A DNA stretch of 64,000 bases. It comes from Paenibacillus sp. Soil522 (GTDB lineage: Bacteria > Bacillota > Bacilli > Paenibacillales > Paenibacillaceae). The position numbers were made by a program, and so were the translations under genes. The notes under the pieces were generated by a model, which did not search any database, was not told where the DNA came from, and was given only the letters and a program-made list of their open reading frames with translations. Below, piece by piece: positions 37,316 to 45,695 of this stretch (position 1 is the stretch's first letter; each line of letters opens with the position of its first letter). Where the stretch lies: assembly GCF_001428245.1 (NCBI RefSeq), contig NZ_LMRV01000066.1, forward strand, positions 145,858 to 209,857. The letters run 5' to 3'.

Positions 37316-40312
37316 TTAGAAGTCATTATGTTCACCCGGTACAGAAATTGGTTTTGCGAAGACTCCAGTCAACGTAGGGTCCCAGCCGTCCGTGCCGCCC
37401 AATACTCGCTGCACCGTTAAGGCGTTTGCTTCCTCTACGGTCATCTGCTTGCTCCAAGGCACACGGGCTTTGGCATTGGCCCCAGGCCCTGTGCTTCCGA
37501 ATTCTCCGTAAACCGCCGTGGATTCATTCTCCACCTTGCCCCAGTTATGCCAGCCAACAGAGTAGAAATGCGCATCCATCCACGTGTCTACGAATTTCAC
37601 ATTCCCGTACGGCCGCCAAGGTCTTCCCAGGTATACCGTACTGTTCGTCTTGGAGACCCCCTGCAGCTCTAGATCCCATACGTCATCCCAAACACCGGTA
37701 TACGTTCCGGCCTGCCCGTATTTCTGGATGTACGGCTTGAGCGAGGTGGTTCCTCTTGTTTTCTTCGCTTGATAAAAAACATATCCGTTTTCCGCCGTCT
37801 GATCGTGTGAAGCTGCCGTCGTATAGCCGCCGAACGTGCCGACATGCTTCATCTCGGATCGGTCGAAATAGGCGATTCCGTTACCATAGATATAATCCAC
37901 GGTCCCTTCAATATACAGGTTATGGAAGTATTGCCGCCCTCTTTCTACGTATAGCGTATCTTGAAAACCATACAGATTTATGTCACGGAACACCATCTTA
38001 TCCCCTGATACAAACAAGGCTAGGGCTTGCCCTACTCCCTTCACTCCGTTGGTATCTTTGTTCGGAAAAGCGGAATTCTGCACCGTGAAGTTTTCCATCG
38101 TACTGCCGGCTCCCCTTAGCTCGAAGGTGGCTGTCTGTAGGCCCGGGTGGTACGTCACATTCATGTCATACGTAATTACGACACCTTTGCGGCTTTCCCC
38201 GATAAAGCTAAGGTTGGGCTTGTTGGCCGGGGCAATGACCTTCTCCCGGTAAATCCCGTTGCGAATATAAATGACGGTTCGTTCCGTTTGATTCGCAGGA
38301 ACTGCGTTGATCGCCTCTTGAACGGTACGATAATCCCCGCTTCCGTCCTGAGCCACAATGATTACCCGAGAGGGTGTAGCGATCAACGGCTCGGAACCGG
38401 GTCCTTCTCCAAACGGGTTGTTCGCTTTAATCACATAATAGTAGGCTGTACCGTTGCGAACATCGCTGTCGGTGAAAGCTGCCCGTTTCGTTTCTACAAC
38501 CAGCGTATATGGTCCGTTGTAAGCCGTTGCCCTTTTCACGGTATAGCCAGTAGCTTCCGAAACGAGATCCCAGCGCAACATAACCTGACCATAGGCGGCT
38601 TCAAATACACCGCCGGTTGGAGCGGATGGGGAGCCATCGGGGGCTGTATACGGAACTGCCCTTGCTTGGGAAGAGTTCATGCTTCGAGCGGAAGCGCTTT
38701 CCGCACTGACTACATAATAATAGGTCGTTCCGTCCGCAACGGTGGAATCCGAGTAGCGGGTGAGTGCCGTGGTTCCAATCGTTGTATAAGGACCTCCGGA
38801 AACGGTGCTGCGCTCAATCTTATAGACAGCTGCTCCTTCCGAGCCCGTCCATTTGATATCTACCTGGTTGCTCTTGGCAGTGGCTTTAAGCGATTCAGGC
38901 TCGTCAAGCGGTGCACTCGGATGAACCTCTAGCGGCGTGCTCTCCTCTCCCGTACCCGCTATATTTGTGCTGGACAGCGTATAATAGTATGTCTGATCTG
39001 CATTCAGGCCCGTATCGTAGTAGCTCGTTATCGTGTTCGGAATGACCGCCAATACTACCGTGTAAGGCCCTTCCTTCGCTGTACTCCGTTTTAAAGTATA
39101 GGTGGCCGCATCCGGTACGGCATTCCAAGTGATCATGACGGCCGATTCACGAGCGGTCATAGAAATCCCCTGAGGCGGTACCGGTGCCGGCCTCTCGCCG
39201 CTTGGCGTTACGGCATATGGAGCCGAATCGGTTGTCCCGTAAGGATTCACCGCCCGAACGACATAATAATAAGTTACTCCGTTCGTCAAGCCTGCATCCC
39301 GGAACGGCTCCGAGCTGGAAGCAGCTTTTGTAAAGCCCTGCCCAACCATAATAAAGGGGCCTTCTTGGGAATCACCCCTTAGCACATCGTAGGTGACTGC
39401 ATTAGGCGCGGCTGACCAAGACAGTGCAGCCTGACGGTCCCCGCCAATGCCGTACAAGCCAACGGGTGCATCCGGAGGCGCATTCAGCTTGTAAATCTGG
39501 ACATTGTCAAGCACAATGTTCTCAGCGGTAGTACCTCCGGTGGAGGCGCTGAAAGACTGGATCGCAGCAAAGTCTCCGGCTCGACTGCCGAGCGTCCGGT
39601 TGTAGAAGGGTTGCTCCCTCAGTTCACCGACAAGCGTACCGTCACTCCCATTCGTCACGTAGTAATCCACACGCAGTGTGTTCAAATTGACCACCGCTTT
39701 GAGGTGGTACCATACGGCATTGGTTAGATTGGCCGGTGTTATGTTCGTATAGATGCCGCCCGTATCCACCCATGCAATCTTGCCGCCTTTCAGGTCCACT
39801 TGGATTACCGTATCGGACGTATTCATTTGGCTGTTCACGCCACCGGTCAGCTTTATTACATTGCGGCCTCGACTGATGTCATTGTTCGGTCCGTAGAAGT
39901 ACATATCCTGCTCGACAGTCAGAATGCCATCCGATACACGGGTTTCGAGCCCTTTCGTAATGGATGTGGAACCAGAGCCGGAGCCGACGGTGCCCGAACC
40001 ATTCGCTCCGTCCTCGTCCCGAATAAGCAATGCGTCGGAAGGAAATGGAATTCCGTCCTTACCTGACGAAGTAATGCTTACCGAACCGTTTGGACCGGTT
40101 ACGTTAGCGGTGTAGCCTGCTATCGACTTCACCGTGGAAGTGCTGGTAACGGCCGCATCCGAAATTCCATTAAAATCATCATTAATGAAAGCCGTGTTAC
40201 CTGGCGGGACTGGTAGAGCCGCTGCTGAAACCGTGGAAGGAAGGCCCATACCCGATAAAGAGGCCGCGGCCACAAGAGATGACAGTACGATCAATCCAAC
40301 CTTGTTCATCAT
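37316..40312 (-). CDS. Secreted pectinesterase (CE8) with LamG-like and FN3 modules
   Basis: The start at 40312 (MMNKVGLIVL) follows GGGAGGGCAAGATC. About 998 residues: signal peptide; a LamG-like beta-sandwich (about 45-290) ending VLDNVQIYKL; four FN3 modules (about 290-670), each with TYYYxVxAxN; and the CE8 beta-helix (about 675-960) with GxGDYRTVQEAI, GQALALFVSGDKM, catalytic Asp in FQDTLYVERG and DYIYGN, and the arginine of GRPWRPYGNV. It removes methyl groups from pectin outside the cell. Partial CE8 copies lie at 44.8 and 48.7 kb. The gene diverges from the AraC gene at 40549. Confidence 0.9.
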   Translation of the reverse strand: MMNKVGLIVLSSLVAAASLSGMGLPSTVSAAALPVPPGNTAFINDDFNGISDAAVTSTSTVKSIAGYTANVTGPNGSVSITSSGKDGIPFPSDALLIRDEDGANGSGTVGSGSGSTSITKGLETRVSDGILTVEQDMYFYGPNNDISRGRNVIKLTGGVNSQMNTSDTVIQVDLKGGKIAWVDTGGIYTNITPANLTNAVWYHLKAVVNLNTLRVDYYVTNGSDGTLVGELREQPFYNRTLGSRAGDFAAIQSFSASTGGTTAENIVLDNVQIYKLNAPPDAPVGLYGIGGDRQAALSWSAAPNAVTYDVLRGDSQEGPFIMVGQGFTKAASSSEPFRDAGLTNGVTYYYVVRAVNPYGTTDSAPYAVTPSGERPAPVPPQGISMTARESAVMITWNAVPDAATYTLKRSTAKEGPYTVVLAVIPNTITSYYDTGLNADQTYYYTLSSTNIAGTGEESTPLEVHPSAPLDEPESLKATAKSNQVDIKWTGSEGAAVYKIERSTVSGGPYTTIGTTALTRYSDSTVADGTTYYYVVSAESASARSMNSSQARAVPYTAPDGSPSAPTGGVFEAAYGQVMLRWDLVSEATGYTVKRATAYNGPYTLVVETKRAAFTDSDVRNGTAYYYVIKANNPFGEGPGSEPLIATPSRVIIVAQDGSGDYRTVQEAINAVPANQTERTVIYIRNGIYREKVIAPANKPNLSFIGESRKGVVITYDMNVTYHPGLQTATFELRGAGSTMENFTVQNSAFPNKDTNGVKGVGQALALFVSGDKMVFRDINLYGFQDTLYVERGRQYFHNLYIEGTVDYIYGNGIAYFDRSEMKHVGTFGGYTTAASHDQTAENGYVFYQAKKTRGTTSLKPYIQKYGQAGTYTGVWDDVWDLELQGVSKTNSTVYLGRPWRPYGNVKFVDTWMDAHFYSVGWHNWGKVENESTAVYGEFGSTGPGANAKARVPWSKQMTVEEANALTVQRVLGGTDGWDPTLTGVFAKPISVPGEHNDF

Positions 40313-40548
40313 GATCTTGCCCTCCCGATCGAATACATACATCTTTGTTTTCTCATGTTACAATCCCTTCTTTTATGAAATTTTGTAAACCCTTACACAA
40401 CCACTTTCATTATGCCGTTTCTTTCCACCGATGCAAATGATGGTTTTATTCTATTTTTTGACCTTTTGTAATGCTTTTTTTTATATTCGGAGCTTTCTTG
40501 ATATAATAGAGTCAACCCAATATTCCACTTTTGAGGGAGGAAACACCT
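40313..40548. promoter_or_regulatory. Divergent control region between CE8 and AraC genes
   Basis: The region holds a plus-strand box TTGATATAATAGAGTC (-10 TATAAT near 40501-40506), TTTTGTAATGC, and a T-rich stretch. The similar sequence upstream of the AraC fragment at 63562 (CATTTGTAATAATC, TTTTTTGATAGAATAACG) marks the two as duplicated control regions. The regulator probably acts here. Confidence 0.5.
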
Positions 40549-41478
40549 TTGGCTTACAAAGTCAGCTTCCCGGATATTATGAGTACGCTGCAGCTCATCG
40601 GCTTTCATTTTCGCGTAGCGGAGCCTGGATGGGCCTATCCCGACCATCATCATAAAATCTTTGAGCTGCTGTATTGCTACGACGGCACTGCGGTTCAATA
40701 TGTCGATGGGTACTCCGTCACTTTCGGTAAGGGGGATTGGTTCATCATTCCTCCCGGCCTGCGCCATCATGTGATGAATTCCGGTCCCGACAACTATATT
40801 TACCTTTCCATTCATTTTGACATTGATGATTTGGATTTTCGCCAATTGTTTCAAACCCAGCCAATCCAAAATTGGAACATCAGCCAATTTCCGCGTTCGG
40901 GATTACCACTCGAAAATTTGGACGAGTTTATCAAGAACAACATCCTGGCCACGACGGCGTCAACCGGTTTTCCCCCGGATATCGAAAATATTATTCTCAT
41001 TAAAGAAAGACTTCGCTTGCAGTCGGTCATTCTCATGATACTGAGTGAAATCATTGATATACAGTTTCTGAATTCGGATCCACCGCGGATACCTCGACAA
41101 GAAAACTCGTTATATGAGGTGGAAACCGCCCACCGAATCGAGCAATACATCTCGGACAACCTCTACTCACCTACTCTTTCTATTAACTTGATCGCAAAGC
41201 AGTTTTGTTTAAGTCGGATACAATGCCATAAGCTTTTTACAAAGGTATACAAGGTGTCCCCACGGCAATATATGACGAACAAAAAACTGCAGCAAGCCAA
41301 ACATTTATTACTGAGTACCGATTTAAAAATCCAGATGATTTCAGAGCAGCTCGGTTTTGCATCACAGAGCCATTTCAGTCGGCAGTTCAAACGATGGACC
41401 GGCATGTCTCCGTTACAATACCGGCCCAAATCCTATACGAATGCTCTTAGTCCTGACTCAAGCACAAGTGATACATAA
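40549..41478 (+). CDS. AraC-family transcriptional regulator with cupin sensor
   Basis: TTG start at 40549 with AGGGAGG 8 bases before; 309 residues. The N-terminal cupin (HFRVAEPGWAYPDHHHKIFE, FGKGDWFIIPPGLRH) is followed by a two-helix-turn-helix AraC domain (IEQYISDNLYSPTLSINLIA, QMISEQLGFASQSHFSRQFK, WTGMSPLQY). It diverges from the CE8 pectinesterase gene and probably controls it. An IS1182 element sits in its terminator. A truncated duplicate of its first 35 codons occurs at 63562. Confidence 0.9.
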   Translation: MAYKVSFPDIMSTLQLIGFHFRVAEPGWAYPDHHHKIFELLYCYDGTAVQYVDGYSVTFGKGDWFIIPPGLRHHVMNSGPDNYIYLSIHFDIDDLDFRQLFQTQPIQNWNISQFPRSGLPLENLDEFIKNNILATTASTGFPPDIENIILIKERLRLQSVILMILSEIIDIQFLNSDPPRIPRQENSLYEVETAHRIEQYISDNLYSPTLSINLIAKQFCLSRIQCHKLFTKVYKVSPRQYMTNKKLQQAKHLLLSTDLKIQMISEQLGFASQSHFSRQFKRWTGMSPLQYRPKSYTNALSPDSSTSDT

Positions 41479-41567
41479 AAAATAAGAGGGGGCTAGCCCT
41501 TTATGCCGCACTTAAGAGATGATTCCTGTACTGAACGAGGGCACTGAAAAAGTTCCTAGTTCAATTA

Positions 41568-41605
41568 AGCGAGCCCTACCTCGATTTCTCGAGGTAGGGC
41601 TCGCT
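41568..41605. terminator. Hairpin inside the left end of the IS1182 element
   Basis: AGCGAGCCCTACCTCGA (41568-41584) pairs perfectly with TCGAGGTAGGGCTCGCT (41589-41605), then GTTTTTATTGTATAAT. It both blocks read-in from outside and directly precedes the transposase promoter (-10 TATAAT at about 41615). Confidence 0.85.
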
Positions 41606-41638
41606 GTTTTTATTGTATAATAATTGTACTAATTTCAG

Positions 41639-43074
41639 GTGGTGTTCCCGATAATTTCAAACCAACAATCGCTAAGCCTCAGCCCATTTATGGCTATCTA
41701 CGATATCGTTGTGCCTAAAGATAATATGCTTCGCCAAATTATTGAACTTGTAGACTTCTCTTTCGTGCTCGAAGAATTGCAGAATAAATATTGTCTCGAT
41801 AACGGTCGCAATGCAGTGCCACCTATTCGTATGTTCAAATATTTATTGCTCAAATCGATTTTTGATTTATCCGATGTTGATGTCGTAGAACGCTCAAAAT
41901 ACGATATGTCTTTTAAATATTTTTTGGACATGGCGCCAGAAGATCCGGTCATCAATTCAAGTTCACTAACGAAATTCCGCAAGCTCCGTCTTCAAGATAT
42001 AAGTTTATTAGACATGCTCATTCAAAAGACCGTTGAGATTGCACTGGAGAAAGAGTTAATTAAAAGTAAATCGATTATCGTAGACGCAACGCATACAAAA
42101 GCACGCTATAACCAAAAGTCATCGAAAGAAATTTTAATGGAGAAGTCTAAGCTAGTACGAAAAGCCGTTTATCAAATTGATGAAAAAATGAAAGGAAAAT
42201 TCCCACCGAAAACGACGACGAATGAATTAGAAGACGAAATAGATTACTGTCGTAAAGTCATTGAAACGGTCGATGCAGAAGAAACTATTCGCGAATACCC
42301 GAATGTAAAAGCGAAACTGAACGTCTTAAAGGAAATCGTCGAAGACCATCACGAACAACTTCGATACTCGAATGATCCAGACGCTTGAGTGGGCCATAAA
42401 ACAGCCGATTCCTCTTTCTTTGGATATAAAACACATATCGCAATGAATGAAGAACGTATTATTACAGCTGCCGTAATTACAACAGGAGAAAAAAGTGACG
42501 GGAAACAACTTCAAACCTTATTGAAAAAAGTCGTGAAACAGGGATGGAAATCGATACCGTGATTGGTGATATGGCTTATTCTGAAAAGGATAATATTCAG
42601 TATGCGAACCAAAACGAATTACAACTAATGGCTAAATTAAATCCTAATATTACACAAGGAACTAGAAAAAAAGAGGATGAATTTGAATTTAATAAAGATG
42701 CTGGAATGTATGTGTGTAAAGCAGGTCATCTGGCAATTCGTAAGGCACGTACAGGTAAAAAAGGCATTAATAACAATCAAAAAGATACATATATGTTTGA
42801 TATTGAAAAATGTAAAGTATGTCCTATGAGAGAGGGTTGTTATAAAGAAGGAGCGAAAAGTAAAACCTATTCGGTCACGATTAAATCAAATGAACATATA
42901 GAACAAGAAGCATTTCAAAATAGTGAGGAATTCAAGGCGAAAAATAGTGAACTCAAACATAGACACGGGTATGATATAGCTTCAGCCGCGGGTCTAATTG
43001 GCATGCAAATGCAGGGTGCCATGGCAATATTCGCAGTCAATCTCAAACGAATTATGACTCTCTTAAAGGAATAA
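41639..43074 (+). pseudogene. IS1182-family transposase with one stop and one frameshift
   Basis: The frame reads SNQQSLSLSPFMAIYDIVVP, SIIVDATHTKARYNQ (first catalytic Asp region) up to NDPDA and then TGA at 42386. The same frame continues VGHKTADSSFFGYKTHIAMN, ITTGEKSDGKQLQTLLKK, and needs one extra A in the run at about 42525 to join GMEIDTVIGDMAYSEKDN (second Asp). The rest to 43074 is intact with the CxxC-type motif CKVCPMREGCY. Two lesions make it non-autonomous unless the sequence has errors. Confidence 0.85.
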
Positions 43075-43095
43075 AAGTAAATAGAATGAAGAGAA

Positions 43096-43137
43096 AGGCG
43101 CCATTTCGTTCGAAAATCGGACGGAATGGCGCCTTAA
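43096..43137. terminator. Hairpin at the right end of the IS1182 element
   Basis: AAGGCGCCATTtCGTtCG and CGgACGgAATGGCGCCTTA form a long stem with a few mismatches, just after the transposase stop at 43074. It would stop transposase transcripts. Confidence 0.7.
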
Positions 43138-43209
43138 TTTAAGATGTACATACAAATTTTAAAAACAGCAAGTTTTTCAGTGCCCTCGTACTGAACAGGA
43201 GTCATCTTT

Positions 43210-43640
43210 TTAGCCCCACTGATATCTGTAATGGTTGTAATAACAAATGTAGCGGTTAACTTCTCGTTGCACTTCGGTAAAAGTTGTACAGTTCTGGCTC
43301 TTAACATGATATTTCATATGACCAAAGAAGGACTCCTGAGGGGCATTGTCCCAGCAGTTCCCACGTCGTGACATTGACTGTCCAAGACCTTTCTTCTTCA
43401 ATAGTTTCTAATAGATGGGGCTCGTGTAATGGCTGCCTTGATCGGAATGGATGAAGGCATCCTTATGGAGTTTCAAGCGCCTCTGTTTCGTTAACAATTC
43501 AATGATTTCTGTAGCTAGAGGCAAATGGAGAGAAACGGATAGGTTGTTGGCAAGAAGCTCCCCTGTGAAGGCGTCCAGAATGGTTGTACAGCTTGTCTTC
43601 CTTCTCTACCAATTTACCGTCGATGAAATTCATCCCTGCG
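43210..43640 (-). pseudogene. IS3-family (IS150-like) transposase OrfB C-terminal relic
   Basis: Minus-strand translation reads ILDAFTGELLANNLSVSLHL, FIHSDQGSHYTSPIY (DQG catalytic block), a TAG stop, then LGQSMSRRGNCWDNAPQESF and FGHMKYHVKS ending at 43210. The glutamate of NAPQESF is the third catalytic acid. The OrfA part and the N-terminal OrfB are missing. It lies 22 bases from the IS1182 right end. Confidence 0.85.
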
Positions 43641-43683
43641 TCTAAAGCCGCTTCCTGTTATTTCCCGATTATATAGACTCCGA

Positions 43684-43737
43684 TGTAAACACGGTGTAAA
43701 GATTCGGCAATGTAAACGCTTGTAAAGAAGATGTAAA
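43684..43737 (+). promoter_or_regulatory. Five TGTAAA direct repeats upstream of an AraC gene
   Basis: TGTAAA starts at 43684, 43695, 43711, 43721 and 43732, with steps of 11, 16, 10 and 11 bases, close to one helical turn. They lie about 90 bases before the start of the AraC gene at 43829. The third and fourth overlap a cre-like TGTAAACGCTTGTA. They could be operator sites for the regulator or CcpA. Confidence 0.45.
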
Positions 43738-43828
43738 GAGTGGTCGCAACCTCTTGATAAACTCCCGTACGCGTGGTATAAAAATTCATACGGAATGCAT
43801 TCGGACTTCCTGAAAGGAGAAATCGTTC

Positions 43829-44677
43829 ATGAATGATCAATTCAGGCAGAAATACGTTATCGAGGACAGCAATATGTTTTCAATCCAATACATATCCCGC
43901 ACAGGATTTTGCAGCATGAAACGTCCCCATGAGCATCCGTTCTTCGAACTATATTATTTGCTGAACGGGGAAAGGGTATATTTCTTGAACGGCAAAGTAT
44001 TTACGGTCAAGAAGGGCGACTTGATGATTATCAAGCCTCATGATCTCCACTCCACCGCAAGCTCGGACAAATTGCGGTTTGAGAGAATATTGCTCAGCTT
44101 CTCTCCGGCTTTCGTCGAGCGGGGAAATCCGCACATCGGCGAATTGCTGAAGGGCGGGTGTTCCCGATTGATCAAAATCCCGTTGAAGGATCAGACGGAA
44201 ATCGAGCGGTTGCTGCACCAGATGCTTGAGGAATGCGAGACTCAGGCGGACTACTATACTTCATTGGTCCGGTCGTTGATGAACGAGCTGTTGATCCGGA
44301 TGTACCGCATCGAGCAATCGTTGCAAGGGCAAGAATCTCATGAGTACGAGCACCCGATGCACCAGAAGGTAACCGATATCGCGCAATATATCAACTCCAA
44401 CTACGACCAGAAAATTACGCTGGAGCAGGTTGCCAAGCAATTTTATATCAGTCCCTCCTACCTTAGCCGTATTTTTACGAGACTGACGGGCTTTCACTTT
44501 CGGGAGTATTTGCAGGTAGTGAGAATAAAAGAAGCGCAGAAATTGCTTGTAAACAGTCGGAATTCCGTGCAGCTGATTTCCGAGCAAGCCGGTTTCGAGC
44601 ATATCGCCCATTTTAATAAGACTTTCAAGAAGATCGTCGGCACGACGCCACTTCACTACCGTAAACGTCACGCGTAA
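43829..44677 (+). CDS. AraC-family transcriptional regulator
   Basis: The 282-residue protein begins at ATG with AAAGGAG 7 bases before. The N-terminal cupin (RPHEHPFFELYYLLNGER, VKKGDLMIIKPHDLHS) binds a sugar ligand; the C-terminal AraC domain has two helix-turn-helices (ITLEQVAKQFYISPSYLSRI, QLISEQAGFEHIAHFNKTFK, VGTTPLHYRKRH). It is probably a regulator of neighbouring pectinase genes. It is not a duplicate of the regulator at 40.5 kb. Confidence 0.92.
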   Translation: MNDQFRQKYVIEDSNMFSIQYISRTGFCSMKRPHEHPFFELYYLLNGERVYFLNGKVFTVKKGDLMIIKPHDLHSTASSDKLRFERILLSFSPAFVERGNPHIGELLKGGCSRLIKIPLKDQTEIERLLHQMLEECETQADYYTSLVRSLMNELLIRMYRIEQSLQGQESHEYEHPMHQKVTDIAQYINSNYDQKITLEQVAKQFYISPSYLSRIFTRLTGFHFREYLQVVRIKEAQKLLVNSRNSVQLISEQAGFEHIAHFNKTFKKIVGTTPLHYRKRHA

Positions 44678-44724
44678 ATCCGTTAATGATTTTCTCTCCC
44701 TCGATATTGCAGATCTAGAATAAA

Positions 44725-44746
44725 GGGCTGAATATGATTTCAGCCC
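44725..44746 (+). terminator. Weak hairpin after the AraC gene
   Basis: GGGCTGAA (44725-44732) pairs with TTCAGCCC (44739-44746) over a 6-base loop, 48 bases after the stop. The downstream sequence is C-rich, not T-rich. Confidence 0.5.
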
Positions 44747-44789
44747 CTCCTCATCAAACATTCAAAAAATTATTGTTCCTAGTGCGCCT

Positions 44790-45597
44790 CTTCTCCATAA
44801 TGCGACAGCCTTTTATTCGAAACGGGATTTAAAAGGAGAAAGTCGTGTCTCCGGCAAGCAAGCCGTATATCAGCTTCATTGGGGAAAGCCGCAAAAGAAC
44901 TGTCATCACCTACGACGACAACGTCACCTATACGCAGAATGCGCCGACCCAAAGCTTTGAGATCCGGGGAGCAAATGTTACGCTGGAGAACATAAATGCA
45001 AAAGTCGGCGTTCCCGAACAAGGACACGAACGGTGTCAAAGGCGTTGCGCAGGCTCTTGCATTGTTTGTTGCAGCAGTCAAGTTCGTTTCAAAAAAAACG
45101 GACCTTTACGGATTCCAGGACACATTATTTGTAGCTTCCGTCCGGCAATACTTGGACGATTTGTATATTGAAGGAAAGATCGACTACAATTACGGCAACG
45201 GCAACACTTATATCGAAAATTCCGAATTGAAACATGTCGGAATGGCCGGAGGCTACACTACCACCGCATCTACCGATCAAAACACAAAACACGGATATGA
45301 AACCACAAGCTTGTAACGGTCACTGCTTCCGTTTTTGCCGACGACGGCATTTCGCAAGTGGACTCCGTCGTTCTGGCCGCGATTAAGAGCAACGAACCGG
45401 ACAACGGCTTGGGAGACGGTGATCAACCGGATGATATTCAGGGAGCTGATTACGATACTTTCGACACTTTGTTCCAGCTTCGCGCTGAACGATCGGGCAG
45501 CTTCGAACGGATCTATACAATAACGTATACGCAGATCAAGCGGGCAACAAAGCTTCAGCTTCGGCAACCGTCTCGGTTCTGCATGATCAAGAAAAAT
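44790..45597 (+). pseudogene. Composite CE8 pectinesterase relic fused to an Ig-like tail
   Basis: Reads IRNGI-stop-KEKVVSPASKPYISFIGESR, then DDNVTY and, after frameshifts, KSAFPNKDTNGVKGVAQALA and LYGFQDTLFVASVRQYLDDL with GNGNTYIENSELKHVGMAGG. It stops at HGYETTSL. In another frame it continues TVTASVFADDGISQVDSVVL and NEPDNGLGDGDQPDDIQG, copying the C-terminal Ig-like tail of the 57.5 kb gene (DDGLGYGDQPNDIQG). A CE8 fragment and a tail have been joined with the middle deleted. Confidence 0.75.
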
Positions 45598-45602
45598 AGA
45601 GT

Positions 45603-45639
45603 TCGGCCGGCCTCGGGTATGATGCCCGAGACCGGCCGA
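45603..45639 (+). terminator. Rho-independent terminator
   Basis: TCGGCCGG-C-CTCGGG and CCCGAG-A-CCGGCCGA form a long GC-rich stem with one mismatch and a 7-base loop, followed by TTTTTCTT. It closes the composite CE8 relic. Confidence 0.9.
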
Positions 45640-45695
45640 TTTTTCTTCATCTGGGAGAATGTTCGACGATTCAGTTCGTTTGTTTCCGCAATAAT

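Larger units (their letters stand above)
41537..43187 (+). mobile_element. IS1182-family insertion sequence inserted in a terminator loop
   Basis: Left terminus GAGGGCACTGAAAAAGTT at 41537 and right terminus AAGTTTTTCAGTGCCCTC ending 43187 are inverted repeats (17 of 18). A 9-base direct repeat GTACTGAAC flanks both sides (41528-41536, 43188-43196). Joining the flanks gives AGATGATTCCTG-TACTGAA-CAGGAGTCATCT followed by TTTTT, a typical terminator, so the element entered the loop. The 1651-bp size fits the family. Confidence 0.85.

Noticed and set aside
43190..43210. IS1182 and IS3 parts as one composite transposon
   Set aside because: The IS3 part lacks both ends and OrfA, and the IS1182 element has its own complete ends and target duplication.
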